A DNA stretch of 64,000 nucleotides, from the NCBI GenBank assembly GCA_041658405.1, contig JBBAAG010000008.1, forward strand, positions 9,210 through 73,209. The letters run 5' to 3'. The notes beneath the pieces are model-generated. The model had not been told where the DNA came from and did not search any database. It worked only from the letters and a program-made list of their open reading frames with translations. Position numbers and translations under genes: made by a program. Below are positions 1 through 9,095 of the stretch, piece by piece. The DNA comes from Elusimicrobiota bacterium. Its GTDB lineage: Bacteria > Elusimicrobiota > UBA5214 > JBBAAG01. Each line of letters starts with the position of its first letter. Position 1 is the first letter of the stretch.

Positions 1-338
1 AACGGTGCCGTTCCGGTGGCGGGCCCCGTCCGGGATTTGAAGGCGGGCAGATGCCGCTTATTCGCAGAATACCGAAAAGAGGGTTTAGTCATTTAAAGTT
101 TGAAGCTGGTGTTTTGTCAATAGTAAATCTTAGCGATATCGTAAAGAAATGCGCGGGTGTCGCAGAGGTAACTCCAGAAATTATGTATTCCAAAGGATTG
201 GCTAAGCTCAATTCCGCGATCAAAGTGTTGGGAAACGGCGAAATTAAGGAAAAAGTTGTTATCAAAGCACACGCTTTCTCAAAAACTGCGCAGGAAAAAA
301 TTGCTGCTACTGGCGGCACGGCAGATGTTGTGAAGTGA
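1..338 (+). CDS. rplO: 50S ribosomal protein L15, 3' part (cut by window edge)
   Basis: C-terminal part of ribosomal protein L15, a large-subunit assembly protein that binds 23S rRNA. The reading frame is open from base 3 and shows the L15 signature RSGGGPRPGFEGGQMPL followed by RRIPKRGF. The true start lies before the window, so the ATG at 51 is internal. It is followed at 32 bases by secY, the usual spc-operon order. Identification rests on motif and synteny. Confidence 0.95.
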   Translation, partial: RCRSGGGPRPGFEGGQMPLIRRIPKRGFSHLKFEAGVLSIVNLSDIVKKCAGVAEVTPEIMYSKGLAKLNSAIKVLGNGEIKEKVVIKAHAFSKTAQEKIAATGGTADVVK

Positions 339-369
339 AAACAAATATTTTTGCAGGGGATAAATTGCA

Positions 370-1698
370 ATGTCGATGATAAACAGTTTCGTAGATATTT
401 TTAAGTTGCCCGAACTTAGGCGCAGGGTGTTGTATACACTAGGCATTCTCGCTGCATTCCGTGTTGGCGTGGCAATACCCGTGCCTGGTGTTGACACAGT
501 TGCGTTACAAGCATTTTTTAAAACGCAAAGCCAGACTTTGTTTGGGTTTTTGGATATGTTCTCCGGCGGAGCGCTTAGCCGGTTTGCTATATTTTCGTTA
601 GGCGTGATGCCGTATATCAACGCGTCAATTATTATGTCGTTGCTGCAAACAATTATCCCGTATCTTGAAAAGTTGTCAAAGGAAGGCGATGCCGGAAGGC
701 AAAAAATTTCGCAAATCACAAGGTATGGTACAGTAGTAATGGCGATAATACAAGCTTTCGGGTTGAGCGTAATGATGATGAACATGCGCTCGCCTGATGG
801 GAGAAGTGTAGTCATTGACCCGTCACTCGGATTTCAGTTGATAACTATACTGACACTGGTTACAGGGACACTGTTTGTTATGTGGCTCGGGGAACAGATC
901 ACGGAGTATGGTATAGGTAATGGTATTTCATTGATCATCTGTATAGGAATAGTTGATCAATTGTTACCGGCTATCAGAAATTTGACACGGCTTGTTGCTG
1001 TACAGGAAATTTCGTTTTTACAGATGTTGATATTAGTAGTTTTAGTTGTTGCGATTGTAGGATTTGTTGTATGGGTGGAAACCGCGCAGAGAAGGATACC
1101 TGTTCAATACGCTAAGCGTATGGTAGGAAATAAAGTTTATGGCGGACAAAACACGTATCTGCCTATCCGGGTGGATCAAGCTGGTGTTATCGCCGTGATT
1201 TTTGCAATATCGTTATTATCGGCACCGTTGACTGTTGCACAGTTTTTCCCGAATACTGTTTGGGGAAAGGTTATTATGGACTGGTGGGGCCGCGGATCAT
1301 TTGTTTATGAATTATTCTACGCGGCATTAATAATCTTTTTCTGTTACTTCTATACATCTATAATACTTGATCCTGTAAAGCTTGCGGATGATATGAAAAA
1401 ATGGGGTGGTTTTATACCGGGGATACGGCCGGGGGATGCAACAGCGAAGTATATTGAACGGATACTTAACAGGTTAGTTCTCGGTGGTGCGTTGTTTGTT
1501 GCGTTCATCGCAATACTGCCTGATGTACTTAGGAATGTATTGAAAGCGCCGTTTTTCTTTGGCGGAACATCCGTGCTTATCGTGGTAGGCGTTGCATTGG
1601 ATACTTTAGGGCAGTTAGAATCGCATCTTATAATGCGGCATTACGAAGGGTTTATGAAAAAAGGGCGGATCAGAGGACGTTGGTTTAATATTAAGTAA
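370..1698 (+). CDS. secY: Preprotein translocase channel subunit SecY
   Basis: Forms the protein-conducting channel in the inner membrane with SecE and SecG. The 442 residues contain about ten hydrophobic segments. Typical SecY stretches are seen, such as GVMPYINASIIMSLL in TM2 and the cytoplasmic loop AQRRIPVQYAKR, and the protein ends in a basic tail. Length is normal. AGGGG at 354-358 precedes the ATG at 370; an ATG two codons later is also possible. It sits between rplO and adk, the standard arrangement. Confidence 0.98.
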   Translation: MSMINSFVDIFKLPELRRRVLYTLGILAAFRVGVAIPVPGVDTVALQAFFKTQSQTLFGFLDMFSGGALSRFAIFSLGVMPYINASIIMSLLQTIIPYLEKLSKEGDAGRQKISQITRYGTVVMAIIQAFGLSVMMMNMRSPDGRSVVIDPSLGFQLITILTLVTGTLFVMWLGEQITEYGIGNGISLIICIGIVDQLLPAIRNLTRLVAVQEISFLQMLILVVLVVAIVGFVVWVETAQRRIPVQYAKRMVGNKVYGGQNTYLPIRVDQAGVIAVIFAISLLSAPLTVAQFFPNTVWGKVIMDWWGRGSFVYELFYAALIIFFCYFYTSIILDPVKLADDMKKWGGFIPGIRPGDATAKYIERILNRLVLGGALFVAFIAILPDVLRNVLKAPFFFGGTSVLIVVGVALDTLGQLESHLIMRHYEGFMKKGRIRGRWFNIK

Positions 1699-1710
1699 TT
1701 TAAGGGATAT

Positions 1711-2364
1711 ATGTATAAACTGATTTTTTTAGGGCCGCCAGGGGCGGGTAAAGGTACTCAAGCAAAACGCGTAGCTGCGGAATTTGGCTTAAAACATATA
1801 TCAACCGGTGACATTTTTCGTGCGGCTGTTGCAAATAAAACGGCATTAGGTGAGAAAGTTTCTGCGATAATGAAGCAAGGTTTATTAGTACCGGATGAGA
1901 CAGTAGTAGAATTAGTGGTTGACCACTTGTCTTCCGGAGATATAAAAAAAGGTTATATACTAGACGGTTTTCCCAGAACTTTGGTACAGGCTCAACAGTT
2001 TGAGCAATGGATGAAAAAAAAGGGTGACCATCTAACTGGCGTTGTGTGTTTTAGTGTTAACAACGAAAAAGTTGTTAAACGCTTAAGCGCAAGGCGTGGT
2101 TGTAAAAAGTGCGGGGCAAATTATAATTTGATGTCTGCTCCTCCAAAAAAGGATGGTTTATGTGACAATTGCGGTGAAGCTGTAACACAGCGACCGGATG
2201 ATAATACTGATACTATACGTAAACGGTTGGAAGTGTATGATAAAGATACCGCACCGTTGATAGAGTTTTATAAATCTAATAATTTGTTATTTGAAATAAA
2301 CGCTGCGGAGGAAGAAAATGTTGTCTTCTCCGATGTACAAAAGTTCTTAAATAAGATTAAGTAA
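1711..2364 (+). CDS. adk: Adenylate kinase, zinc-lid form
   Basis: Catalyses ATP + AMP <-> 2 ADP in the cytoplasm. The P-loop GPPGAGKGT is at residues 8-16 and the AMP-site motif DGFPRT at about 85-90. The long LID domain carries four cysteines, C131, C134, C151 and C154 (CxxC...CxxC). This marks the metal-binding form found in Gram-positives and many deep lineages, not the E. coli type. 217 residues is normal. It lies 12 bases after secY and directly touches the map reading frame. Confidence 0.97.
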   Translation: MYKLIFLGPPGAGKGTQAKRVAAEFGLKHISTGDIFRAAVANKTALGEKVSAIMKQGLLVPDETVVELVVDHLSSGDIKKGYILDGFPRTLVQAQQFEQWMKKKGDHLTGVVCFSVNNEKVVKRLSARRGCKKCGANYNLMSAPPKKDGLCDNCGEAVTQRPDDNTDTIRKRLEVYDKDTAPLIEFYKSNNLLFEINAAEEENVVFSDVQKFLNKIK

Positions 2365-2400
2365 ATGCAGAAACACAGGTCATTGGGTAATACCCGGAAA

Positions 2401-3150
2401 ATGATTAATGTCTATGACAGTGAAGACATTGAGATAATACGTATTACCGGTAAAAAGATTGCTGCAGTTTGTGCGGCGTTAAAAAGTGAAGTGGTTGATG
2501 GTAACAACGCAAAGCGTGTTGATGACCTTGCCGCTAAGATGATTAGGGATGACGAATGTACTCCGGCATTTTTGGGTTACCGCGGTTACCCCGCAACTGT
2601 CTGTGTGTCCATAAACAGCGAAGTCGTGCATGGAATACCGACGGAAAATAAGGTTTTTCGTGCCGGGGACGTTGTGTCAGTTGACGTTGGTTTGTTTTAC
2701 CGCGGGTTTTGCGGTGATATGGCGTTTACAGTTGGGGTTGGACAGGTTGATGCTAAAGTAGCAAATCTTATGGATGCCGGGCGGAAAGCGTTGGATGCGG
2801 CTATAAGCGCATCGATTGCGGGTAATCATGTTGGGGACATTTCCGCGGCGATACAAAAGTGTGCGGAAAAACATGGTTTTTCCGTTGTTCGTGACTATGC
2901 AGGTCATGGGGTCGGGCACAGGATGCATGAGGATCCGCAGATTCCAAATGTTGGTTTTCCCGGTACAGGGCCGGAACTCGTTCCCGGTATGGTTTTGGCG
3001 TTGGAAACAATGCTTAATCTCGGCGGGTGGGCGGTTAAAACATTAAGTGACGGATGGACTGTGGTTACAGTAGACGGGAAAAAGGCGGTACATTTTGAGG
3101 ATATGGTGGTAATAACACCGTCCGCCGCTGAAGTTGTAACAAGAGGTTGA
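2401..3150 (+). CDS. map: Methionine aminopeptidase, type I
   Basis: Removes the initiator methionine from nascent proteins. The five metal ligands of the family are visible: two Asp in SVDVG and CGDMAF, His in GVGHRMHEDP, Glu in LALETML and Glu in VHFEDMVV. I prefer the ATG at 2401 because family members begin close to the motif xxSxEDIExIRxxGK. An in-frame ATG at 2365, directly after the adk stop, would add 12 residues that look unrelated. Neither start has a strong ribosome binding site. Confidence 0.95.
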   Translation: MINVYDSEDIEIIRITGKKIAAVCAALKSEVVDGNNAKRVDDLAAKMIRDDECTPAFLGYRGYPATVCVSINSEVVHGIPTENKVFRAGDVVSVDVGLFYRGFCGDMAFTVGVGQVDAKVANLMDAGRKALDAAISASIAGNHVGDISAAIQKCAEKHGFSVVRDYAGHGVGHRMHEDPQIPNVGFPGTGPELVPGMVLALETMLNLGGWAVKTLSDGWTVVTVDGKKAVHFEDMVVITPSAAEVVTRG

Positions 3151-3183
3151 ATATAAGTAAAAGTACTTTTGGAGAGAAATGTA

Positions 3184-3405
3184 ATGGCTAAGAAAGAAGA
3201 GAAGATAGAACTCGAAGGTAAAATACTTGAATCATTACCGAATACCATGTTTAAAGTGGAACTCGATAATGGTCATGTGGTATTAGCGCATTTGTGCGGG
3301 AAAATGAGAATGAACTATATAAAAATATTACCCGGAGATAAGGTGCGTGTGGAATTATCGCCGTATGATCTGTCACGTGGACGGATAGTTTTCCGGATGA
3401 GATAA
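3184..3405 (+). CDS. infA: Translation initiation factor IF-1
   Basis: Single OB-fold protein that occupies the ribosomal A site during initiation. The 73 residues include the conserved IELEGKILESLPNTMFKVEL and SPYDLSRGRIVFR. The start is set at 3184 because GGAGAG at 3171-3176 is correctly spaced; an ATG at 3169 lies upstream of that site. It sits between map and rpmJ as in many bacterial spc operons. Confidence 0.98.
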   Translation: MAKKEEKIELEGKILESLPNTMFKVELDNGHVVLAHLCGKMRMNYIKILPGDKVRVELSPYDLSRGRIVFRMR

Positions 3406-3420
3406 AGGGGTACTAAAAAA

Positions 3421-3534
3421 ATGAAAGTACGATCGTCAGTAAAACCGTTATGCCAGAAATGTAAAGTTATTCGCAGAAAAAAGGTTTTGCGGATAATATG
3501 TTCAGATCCGCGGCATAAACAGCGGCAGGGATGA
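3421..3534 (+). CDS. rpmJ: 50S ribosomal protein L36, zinc-binding form
   Basis: A 37-residue reading frame, MKVRSSVKPLCQKCKVIRRK and onward, is a textbook L36. The four zinc ligands C11, C14, C27 and H32 are all present (the C+ type). It starts 15 bases after infA and precedes rpsM, exactly the expected position. Confidence 0.97.
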   Translation: MKVRSSVKPLCQKCKVIRRKKVLRIICSDPRHKQRQG

Positions 3535-3593
3535 TAGTGTAGCGGCTAAAAACAAATTATTATAGTAAAAAAGGGAAAGGAGTCAGCTGAAAC

Positions 3594-3992
3594 ATGGCAC
3601 GTATCGCAGGGGTGGAACTGCCGAACAGTAAACGTGTAGATATCGCATTAACATATCTTTACGGTATCGGCAGAGTAATGTCGGGAATGATATTAGAAGC
3701 GGTTAAGATAGATCCGAGCAAACGGGTAAAAGATCTTACAGACACAGAGGTCAGCAGCATAAGCAATTATATCAGCCAGAATTATAAAATAGAGGGTGAT
3801 CTCAGACGGGAAGTGTCAGAAAATATCAGAAGGTTAATTGATATAGGTTGTTATCGCGGTTCGCGGCACCGAAGGAATTTACCGTGTCGCGGGCAACGGA
3901 CACGTACTAATGCGCGTACAAAACGCGGTAAACGTAGGACCGTCGGAGCAACAGCTGTGGTAAAAGCTAAGACACCAGCAGCCGCAGCATAG
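3594..3992 (+). CDS. rpsM: 30S ribosomal protein S13
   Basis: Small-subunit head protein contacting the 50S subunit and P-site tRNA. It begins MARIAGVELPNSKRVDIALTY and contains YRGSRHRRNLPCRGQRTRTN, both diagnostic. The C-terminus has an extra alanine-rich tail (AKTPAAAA). AAAGGAG at 3575-3581 precedes the ATG. It opens the alpha operon rpsM-rpsK-rpsD-rpoA-rplQ. Confidence 0.98.
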   Translation: MARIAGVELPNSKRVDIALTYLYGIGRVMSGMILEAVKIDPSKRVKDLTDTEVSSISNYISQNYKIEGDLRREVSENIRRLIDIGCYRGSRHRRNLPCRGQRTRTNARTKRGKRRTVGATAVVKAKTPAAAA

Positions 3993-4041
3993 GGTGTAAT
4001 GTGGTTTTATTGGATATTATAACAAGGAGAATGTAGAAAAG

Positions 4042-4527
4042 ATGGCAGCACAACAGCAGGAACCTAAGAAGCAGGAACCTAAAAAAACGGCTCCGGCAGC
4101 GGCCGCAGCTGAAAATACAGGGAAAGCCGCGTCCCAAGAAACGGTCGCCGCTAAACCGGTTAAGAAACGTAAAAGTTTTACCGGCGGTACCGCAAAGGTG
4201 TTCATAACATCGTCGTTTAATAATACGATTATTACTATAGCAGATGAACGCGGGAATACGTTGTTATGGTCATCCTCGGGCAGCAGCGGGTTTAAGGGAA
4301 CAAAGAAAGGTACACCGTTTGGAGCGCAAATCGCTGCGGAAAATCTTGCGCGGAAGGCTGTTGACCTAGGAGTGTCAAGGGTAGTGGTTCTTGTTCGCGG
4401 GCCTGGGTCTGGGCGTGAAGCGGCGGTACGGTCATTACAAGCGTCAGGATTGACTATATTATCAATACGTGATATAACACCGTTACCGCATAACGGATGC
4501 CGTGCGCGTAAACCGCGGCGCGTGTAG
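4042..4527 (+). CDS. rpsK: 30S ribosomal protein S11 with low-complexity N-terminal extension
   Basis: Platform protein of the small subunit near the Shine-Dalgarno helix. The conserved body starts at about residue 50 (TAKVFITSSFNNTIITIAD) and ends with the canonical PLPHNGCRARKPRRV. The first ~48 residues are Gln/Lys/Glu/Pro/Ala-rich (QEPKKQEPKK, AAAAA), longer than the short basic tail usual for S11. The ATG at 4042 is the only reasonable start; AAGGAG lies at about 4023. No defect in the core. Confidence 0.97.
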   Translation: MAAQQQEPKKQEPKKTAPAAAAAENTGKAASQETVAAKPVKKRKSFTGGTAKVFITSSFNNTIITIADERGNTLLWSSSGSSGFKGTKKGTPFGAQIAAENLARKAVDLGVSRVVVLVRGPGSGREAAVRSLQASGLTILSIRDITPLPHNGCRARKPRRV

Positions 4528-4581
4528 TATATAATAACAATGTTTAAACAATTAATTTTGAATTACAGGAGGTGTTGTTAA

Positions 4582-5217
4582 TTGGCACGTTTAACTACAG
4601 CAAGATGCAGAATATGTCGCCGGTTCGGCGAGAAGTTGTTTTTAAAAGGCGCTAAATGCACGGCGCATTGTACCTACGATAAAAAGGAAAGGCAAAAACA
4701 ACCGGGACAGCATGGGGGTAAGCGCAGAGGAAAAATGTCAAACTATGCCGTGCGGTTGAATGAAAAACAAAAAGCACGTGCAATGTCAGGGATACTTGAA
4801 AGCCAGTTCCGTAAGATGTTCCGCGAAGCGGCAAAGAAAAAAGGGTTGACTGGTACGAACTTATTGATAATTATGGAAACACGATTGGATAATGTGTTGT
4901 ACCGGTTGGGGATCAGTACATCGCGTTCTCAGGCGAGGCAGTATATTGTTCACGGGCATGTGAAAGTTAATAAACATAGAGTCAATAAACCGTCGTATAT
5001 TGTTAAACTTAATGACGAAATTACTGTGTCGGACAAAATTAAGAGTACGCCACAAGTAAAACGTTTTGTCGATGAAACATCAAAAGATTACAGTGTTCCG
5101 ACATGGTTAAGTTTGGACGCGGTAAATTTGGTAGGGAAAATGGTCAGCATACCCACGCGTGAGCAGATCTCGTATCCTGTTGCTGAACAATTGATCATAG
5201 AATTTTATTCTAGATAA
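4582..5217 (+). CDS. rpsD: 30S ribosomal protein S4, zinc-binding form
   Basis: Primary 16S rRNA-binding protein. The start is TTG at 4582, supported by a perfect AGGAGGT at 4567-4573. N-terminal cysteines C9, C12, C26 and C30 (CX2C-X13-CX3C) mark the C+ zinc form. The S4 RNA-binding domain is at about 100-165 (RLDNVLYRLGISTSRSQARQ). Length 211 is normal. It lies in the alpha operon just before rpoA. Confidence 0.98.
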   Translation: MARLTTARCRICRRFGEKLFLKGAKCTAHCTYDKKERQKQPGQHGGKRRGKMSNYAVRLNEKQKARAMSGILESQFRKMFREAAKKKGLTGTNLLIIMETRLDNVLYRLGISTSRSQARQYIVHGHVKVNKHRVNKPSYIVKLNDEITVSDKIKSTPQVKRFVDETSKDYSVPTWLSLDAVNLVGKMVSIPTREQISYPVAEQLIIEFYSR

Positions 5218-5231
5218 AAAGGAGTTTAGGG

Positions 5232-6194
5232 ATGAAACCCAAGGAAATAGTTTTTCCACAGCAGATAGTGACTGAACAAAATTCATTGTCGGAAACTTAC
5301 GGCAAGTTTATTATAGAACCGTTTGAACGCGGATACGGGCATACGCTCGGTAATTCGTTGCGCAGAATATTGCTATCAAGTATTGAAGGCGCTGCCGCAA
5401 CATCTGTAAAAATTAAGGGAGCGGATCATGAATACGGTACATTACCCGGAGTAAAGGAAGATGTGCTGGAAGTAATGATGAACCTTAAAAAAATCAGGTT
5501 CAAAGTGTTTTCTGACGGTCCGGAAAACGTTAAACTTATGATAAACAAGCCCGGGGAGATTAAGGCTAAGGATATTGAGTTAAACAACAGTGTTGAAATC
5601 GTGAATCCTGAACAGCATATTGCAACATTGTCACCGGCTCATAAGTTGGAAGTTGAAATTGAAGTAGCACGCGGGCGCGGATATTTACCGGTTGAGAAAC
5701 AAAACAGGGCTGATTTACCGGTTGGGACAATTTTGGTGGATGCAATATTTACGCCTGTACGGAAAGTTAATTATGAAGTTGAGGATACACGTATAGGACA
5801 GATCACGGATTATGATAAGCTTATCATAGAAATCTGGACTGATGGTACGGTAAAACCAGGCGATGCATTGGCGTATGCCGCTAAGATATTAAAGGACAGT
5901 ATCAGTATATTCATTCCTGCGGAGCTTGATAAACAGGTAGAGAAAACGGAAGAAAAAGAACCCTCACAGGAACAGGATAAACTACAGAAGTTGTTGGATG
6001 AACCCGTTGAGATTATGGAACTTTCAGTCCGCGCAAATAAGTGCTTGAAAAAAGCGAAATTACATACTATTCGCGATCTGGTAAGAAAAAAGGAAGAGGA
6101 GTTATTAGTATACCGTAATTTCGGAAAAAAGTCGTTGGAAGAAATTATTGACAAACTAAAAGAAATGGGTTTGTCTCTTAGTATGGAAGTATAA
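5232..6194 (+). CDS. rpoA: RNA polymerase alpha subunit
   Basis: Scaffold for RNA polymerase assembly. The N-terminal dimerisation domain includes GYGHTLGNSLRRILLSS. The acidic linker (EKTEEKEPSQEQ) is at about 238-250. The C-terminal domain that contacts UP elements and activators follows (LSVRANKCLKKAKLHTIRDL). 320 residues is typical. GGAG at 5221 precedes the ATG. It is followed by rplQ. Confidence 0.98.
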   Translation: MKPKEIVFPQQIVTEQNSLSETYGKFIIEPFERGYGHTLGNSLRRILLSSIEGAAATSVKIKGADHEYGTLPGVKEDVLEVMMNLKKIRFKVFSDGPENVKLMINKPGEIKAKDIELNNSVEIVNPEQHIATLSPAHKLEVEIEVARGRGYLPVEKQNRADLPVGTILVDAIFTPVRKVNYEVEDTRIGQITDYDKLIIEIWTDGTVKPGDALAYAAKILKDSISIFIPAELDKQVEKTEEKEPSQEQDKLQKLLDEPVEIMELSVRANKCLKKAKLHTIRDLVRKKEEELLVYRNFGKKSLEEIIDKLKEMGLSLSMEV

Positions 6195-6251
6195 TCTGTT
6201 GTTGATAAACAACAGTATACAATGTCAATGACAGGAGTGTAGGATAATAAA

Positions 6252-6605
6252 ATGAGGAAAACATTAAACTTTAGGAAACTCGGGCGTACAAGTTCACACC
6301 GTAAGGCGTTGTTGCGTAACATGGCAACTAGTTTGTTGTTACATGAAAAAGTTAAGACCACAGTTGCTAAAAGTAAAGAAGTAGCGTCGTTTACTGAACG
6401 TTTGATTACTCGTGCGAAGAAAAATGATCTTGCAGCTAAACGCTATGTCGCGGGGGTTGTTACAAACAAGGATGTACAAAAAAAGTTGTTTGATGTACTT
6501 GTACCACGTTATGCTAACCGCACAAGCGGGTATACAAAACGATACCGTTTGGTTGCGCGGATGTCCGATGGTGCAGAGATGGCTTTGCTGAAACTGATGA
6601 ACTGA
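6252..6605 (+). CDS. rplQ: 50S ribosomal protein L17
   Basis: Large-subunit protein near the exit tunnel. It starts MRKTLNFRKLGRTSSHRKAL and contains LLRNMATSLLLHEKVKTT, the family signature. It has 117 residues and a complete frame. It closes the alpha operon; mreB follows after 62 bases with no obvious terminator, so read-through into the shape genes is possible. Confidence 0.98.
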   Translation: MRKTLNFRKLGRTSSHRKALLRNMATSLLLHEKVKTTVAKSKEVASFTERLITRAKKNDLAAKRYVAGVVTNKDVQKKLFDVLVPRYANRTSGYTKRYRLVARMSDGAEMALLKLMN

Positions 6606-6667
6606 ATTATCGTCGGGTAAAGTAGTAATCTAAATTATCTGAGGAAGGAATTGGTAAAAGGACTAAC

Positions 6668-7696
6668 ATGTTTAACTTTTTGTACAGCATGTTTTCAAAC
6701 GACATGGGTATGGATTTGGGAACAGCGTCTACCCTGGTTTATGTAAAAGGACAGGGGATTGTCTTAAACGAACCGTCAGTAGTGGCAATTCATAATGTTA
6801 CTCATGAAGTATTAGCTATTGGCGTAGAAGCTAAACGTATGTTAGGGAAAACACCTTCTAATATTACAGCGTTACGCCCTTTACGCAAAGGTGTTATCGC
6901 TAATTTTGAAGTTACCGAAAAGATGATACGGTATTTTATAAAAAAGGTGCATAATCGCCGGACAATATTACATCCAAGAATCGTAGTTGGCGTACCTAGT
7001 AATGTCACGGAAGTTGAACGCCGCGCGGTGATTGATTCTGCAAAACAAGCCGGTGCGCGGGAAGTGCATATAATCGAAGAATCAATGGCAGCGGCGATCG
7101 GTGCGGATATACCGATTGGCGAACCCGCGGGAAATATGGTTATCGATATCGGCGGGGGTACGACAGAGGTTGCAGTGATTTCGCTTGGCGGTATGGTGGT
7201 ATCAAAAACAATACCCGTTGCGGGTGATCAGATGGATGATGCTATTGTACAGTATTTCCGGAAAAAATATAATCTATTTATCGGTGAACCCACAGCAGAA
7301 GAAGTTAAGATAAAGGTTGGTTCCGTGTTTCCGATGAAACAGGAACAAACTATGGAAGTCAAGGGACGTGACCAGGTAACAGGATTGCCAAAGACCGTGG
7401 TGGTGACATCCGAAGAAATACGCCAGGCATTAAGCGAACCTGCACGTAATGTTGTGGAAATTGTTAAACAAACACTTGAAGAAACTCCAGCGGAACTTGC
7501 TGCGGATCTTGTTGACCGCGGGATTGTAATGACCGGCGGTGGATCGTTGATGCGCGGTTTTCCTGAACTTATAAGCCAGGAGACTGAACTACCGGTAAAT
7601 CTTGCTCCTGATCCGTTAATCTGCGTAGTTTTAGGTACCGGTAAATTTCTTGAAACTCTTGATGCATTAAAGAAAAAACGTAGTTTGATTGAATAA
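6668..7696 (+). CDS. mreB: Rod-shape actin homologue MreB
   Basis: Cytoskeletal ATPase forming membrane-bound filaments that guide lateral wall synthesis. The phosphate-1 loop reads MGMDLGTASTLVYVKG, phosphate-2 VIDIGGGTTEVAVIS, and the adenosine motif MTGGGSLMRGFPEL. 342 residues is normal. AAAGGA at 6657 precedes the ATG. It is the first gene of the mreB-mreC-mreD-mrdA cluster. Confidence 0.97.
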   Translation: MFNFLYSMFSNDMGMDLGTASTLVYVKGQGIVLNEPSVVAIHNVTHEVLAIGVEAKRMLGKTPSNITALRPLRKGVIANFEVTEKMIRYFIKKVHNRRTILHPRIVVGVPSNVTEVERRAVIDSAKQAGAREVHIIEESMAAAIGADIPIGEPAGNMVIDIGGGTTEVAVISLGGMVVSKTIPVAGDQMDDAIVQYFRKKYNLFIGEPTAEEVKIKVGSVFPMKQEQTMEVKGRDQVTGLPKTVVVTSEEIRQALSEPARNVVEIVKQTLEETPAELAADLVDRGIVMTGGGSLMRGFPELISQETELPVNLAPDPLICVVLGTGKFLETLDALKKKRSLIE

Positions 7697-7740
7697 ATAG
7701 AGTAGATAAATACCACGTTTTTTCGGTATTGACAAGAAAA

Positions 7741-8592
7741 ATGGATAAACCATTGACGTATACTACAAACAATGCTCGTTTTAATGAACAGGAACATACT
7801 AAATATTCGGGTTGGTTATGCCTGATTTTTTTGGTTATCTCGCTATTCCTGATAATAATCTCTCCCCGCCAGTCAGTTGAGAAGTTTAAGTATTTTGTGT
7901 ATTCAGTAGTATCTCCGGTACCTTCGGCGTTGACACAGATGTATATAAGTATAATATCGGTTGGGGATGGGGTAATCGATGTGTTCTTTGCGAAACAGGA
8001 GAACCGTTACCTGCACAAACTGGTTGATACCTATCAACTAAGAGAACAGCAGTTACGCGAGCTTGAACGCGATAATGCTAGTTTAAGGAAAATGTTGAAC
8101 CTGTCTGATGTAAACGGGTTCAGTTTTACTGCCGCACGGGTGATAATGCGTGACCCGCAAACATGGTTCCAGAGTATTTATGTAGACCGTGGGAAGGATG
8201 CTGGCTTGAGTGTCGGTGCGCCTGTTTTGGATACTAATAAAAACCTTGTCGGTCAGGTGATTGAGGTAATGGGAAAAAAAAGCAGGATATTGTTAATCAG
8301 TGATACGCTGTCTGCTGTGGTTACAAGTTGCCCCCGTACCAGTGACGACGGTGTTATTGCCGGGGCAAATAATCATTTGTTATACCTGCGGTATCTTAAT
8401 ACTGATTCTCAGGTTCAGCCCGGCGATACAATGGTCACTTCTAGGAGTAGTAGTAGCTTTCCTCCGGGAATTCCCGTAGGTGAAGTTGTGAGGATTGAGA
8501 GAAAAGAAAAAAATTCGTTAACCAACGCATTTGTACGTCCATATGCAAAACTGTCTTCACTGCATAATGTGATTATACTCAACCTACGGTAA
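7741..8592 (+). CDS. mreC: Rod-shape-determining protein MreC
   Basis: Bitopic periplasmic scaffold linking MreB to the RodA/PBP2 synthase. A hydrophobic segment lies at about residues 25-45 (LIFLVISLFLIIIS), a coiled coil at about 80-110, then the beta-rich MreC core (GKDAGLSVGAPVLD, NNHLLYLRYL). The start is uncertain: ATG 7741 is used, but an in-frame TTG at 7729 is possible and neither has a clear ribosome binding site. Synteny makes the assignment firm. Confidence 0.94.
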   Translation: MDKPLTYTTNNARFNEQEHTKYSGWLCLIFLVISLFLIIISPRQSVEKFKYFVYSVVSPVPSALTQMYISIISVGDGVIDVFFAKQENRYLHKLVDTYQLREQQLRELERDNASLRKMLNLSDVNGFSFTAARVIMRDPQTWFQSIYVDRGKDAGLSVGAPVLDTNKNLVGQVIEVMGKKSRILLISDTLSAVVTSCPRTSDDGVIAGANNHLLYLRYLNTDSQVQPGDTMVTSRSSSSFPPGIPVGEVVRIERKEKNSLTNAFVRPYAKLSSLHNVIILNLR

Positions 8593-8599
8593 TTATTTG

Positions 8600-9076
8600 A
8601 TGATTGGCATATTTTTTTATTTTATCACTGGCATTTTGTGTTTAACAACGCAGCTGTTTTCACGGCAAATATTCGCGGAATACTCGCCAGATTTTTTCTT
8701 GCTATTAACAATTTACTTTGCGTTGTTTCGTAGTTCACGCAGCAGCGTAACCGGCGGGTTTTTTTTGGGAATTCTGAGTGATAGTTTTTCCACAGGACGG
8801 TTTGGGACACAGGCGTTTGTATTAACGCTTCTAGGGTTTATCAGTAACCGCATAACATTATTTGTAAATCAGGAAAGCTCGTTTGCCCAGGCAGTTATCA
8901 CAATGGCAATTTCGGCGTTATACTTCATCATATTTTTTGTGTTGCAAAACACGTTACCATGGTTTGGGCAGGTAGTATTCCATTGGGTGGGATTGGTGGT
9001 AATTATTATTAACGGTATTGTTGCGGTACCACTGTTTATGTTGCTTAACTCGTGGTATAAACTATGGAAATTGTAA
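8600..9076 (+). CDS. mreD: Rod-shape-determining membrane protein MreD
   Basis: Small integral membrane partner of MreC. The 158 residues are mostly hydrophobic with about five transmembrane segments, and show the MreD-like GGFFLGILSDSFSTGRFGTQAF. ATG 8600 is used; a TTG directly before it is the only alternative. It lies eight bases after mreC and 19 bases before mrdA, as expected. Confidence 0.92.
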   Translation: MIGIFFYFITGILCLTTQLFSRQIFAEYSPDFFLLLTIYFALFRSSRSSVTGGFFLGILSDSFSTGRFGTQAFVLTLLGFISNRITLFVNQESSFAQAVITMAISALYFIIFFVLQNTLPWFGQVVFHWVGLVVIIINGIVAVPLFMLLNSWYKLWKL

Positions 9077-9095
9077 AGAAATATATTTTGTACTG

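Noticed and set aside
9018..9095. Longer N-terminus of PBP2
   Set aside because: It overlaps mreD in another frame and encodes residues unlike the family; ATG 9096 gives a normal membrane anchor.
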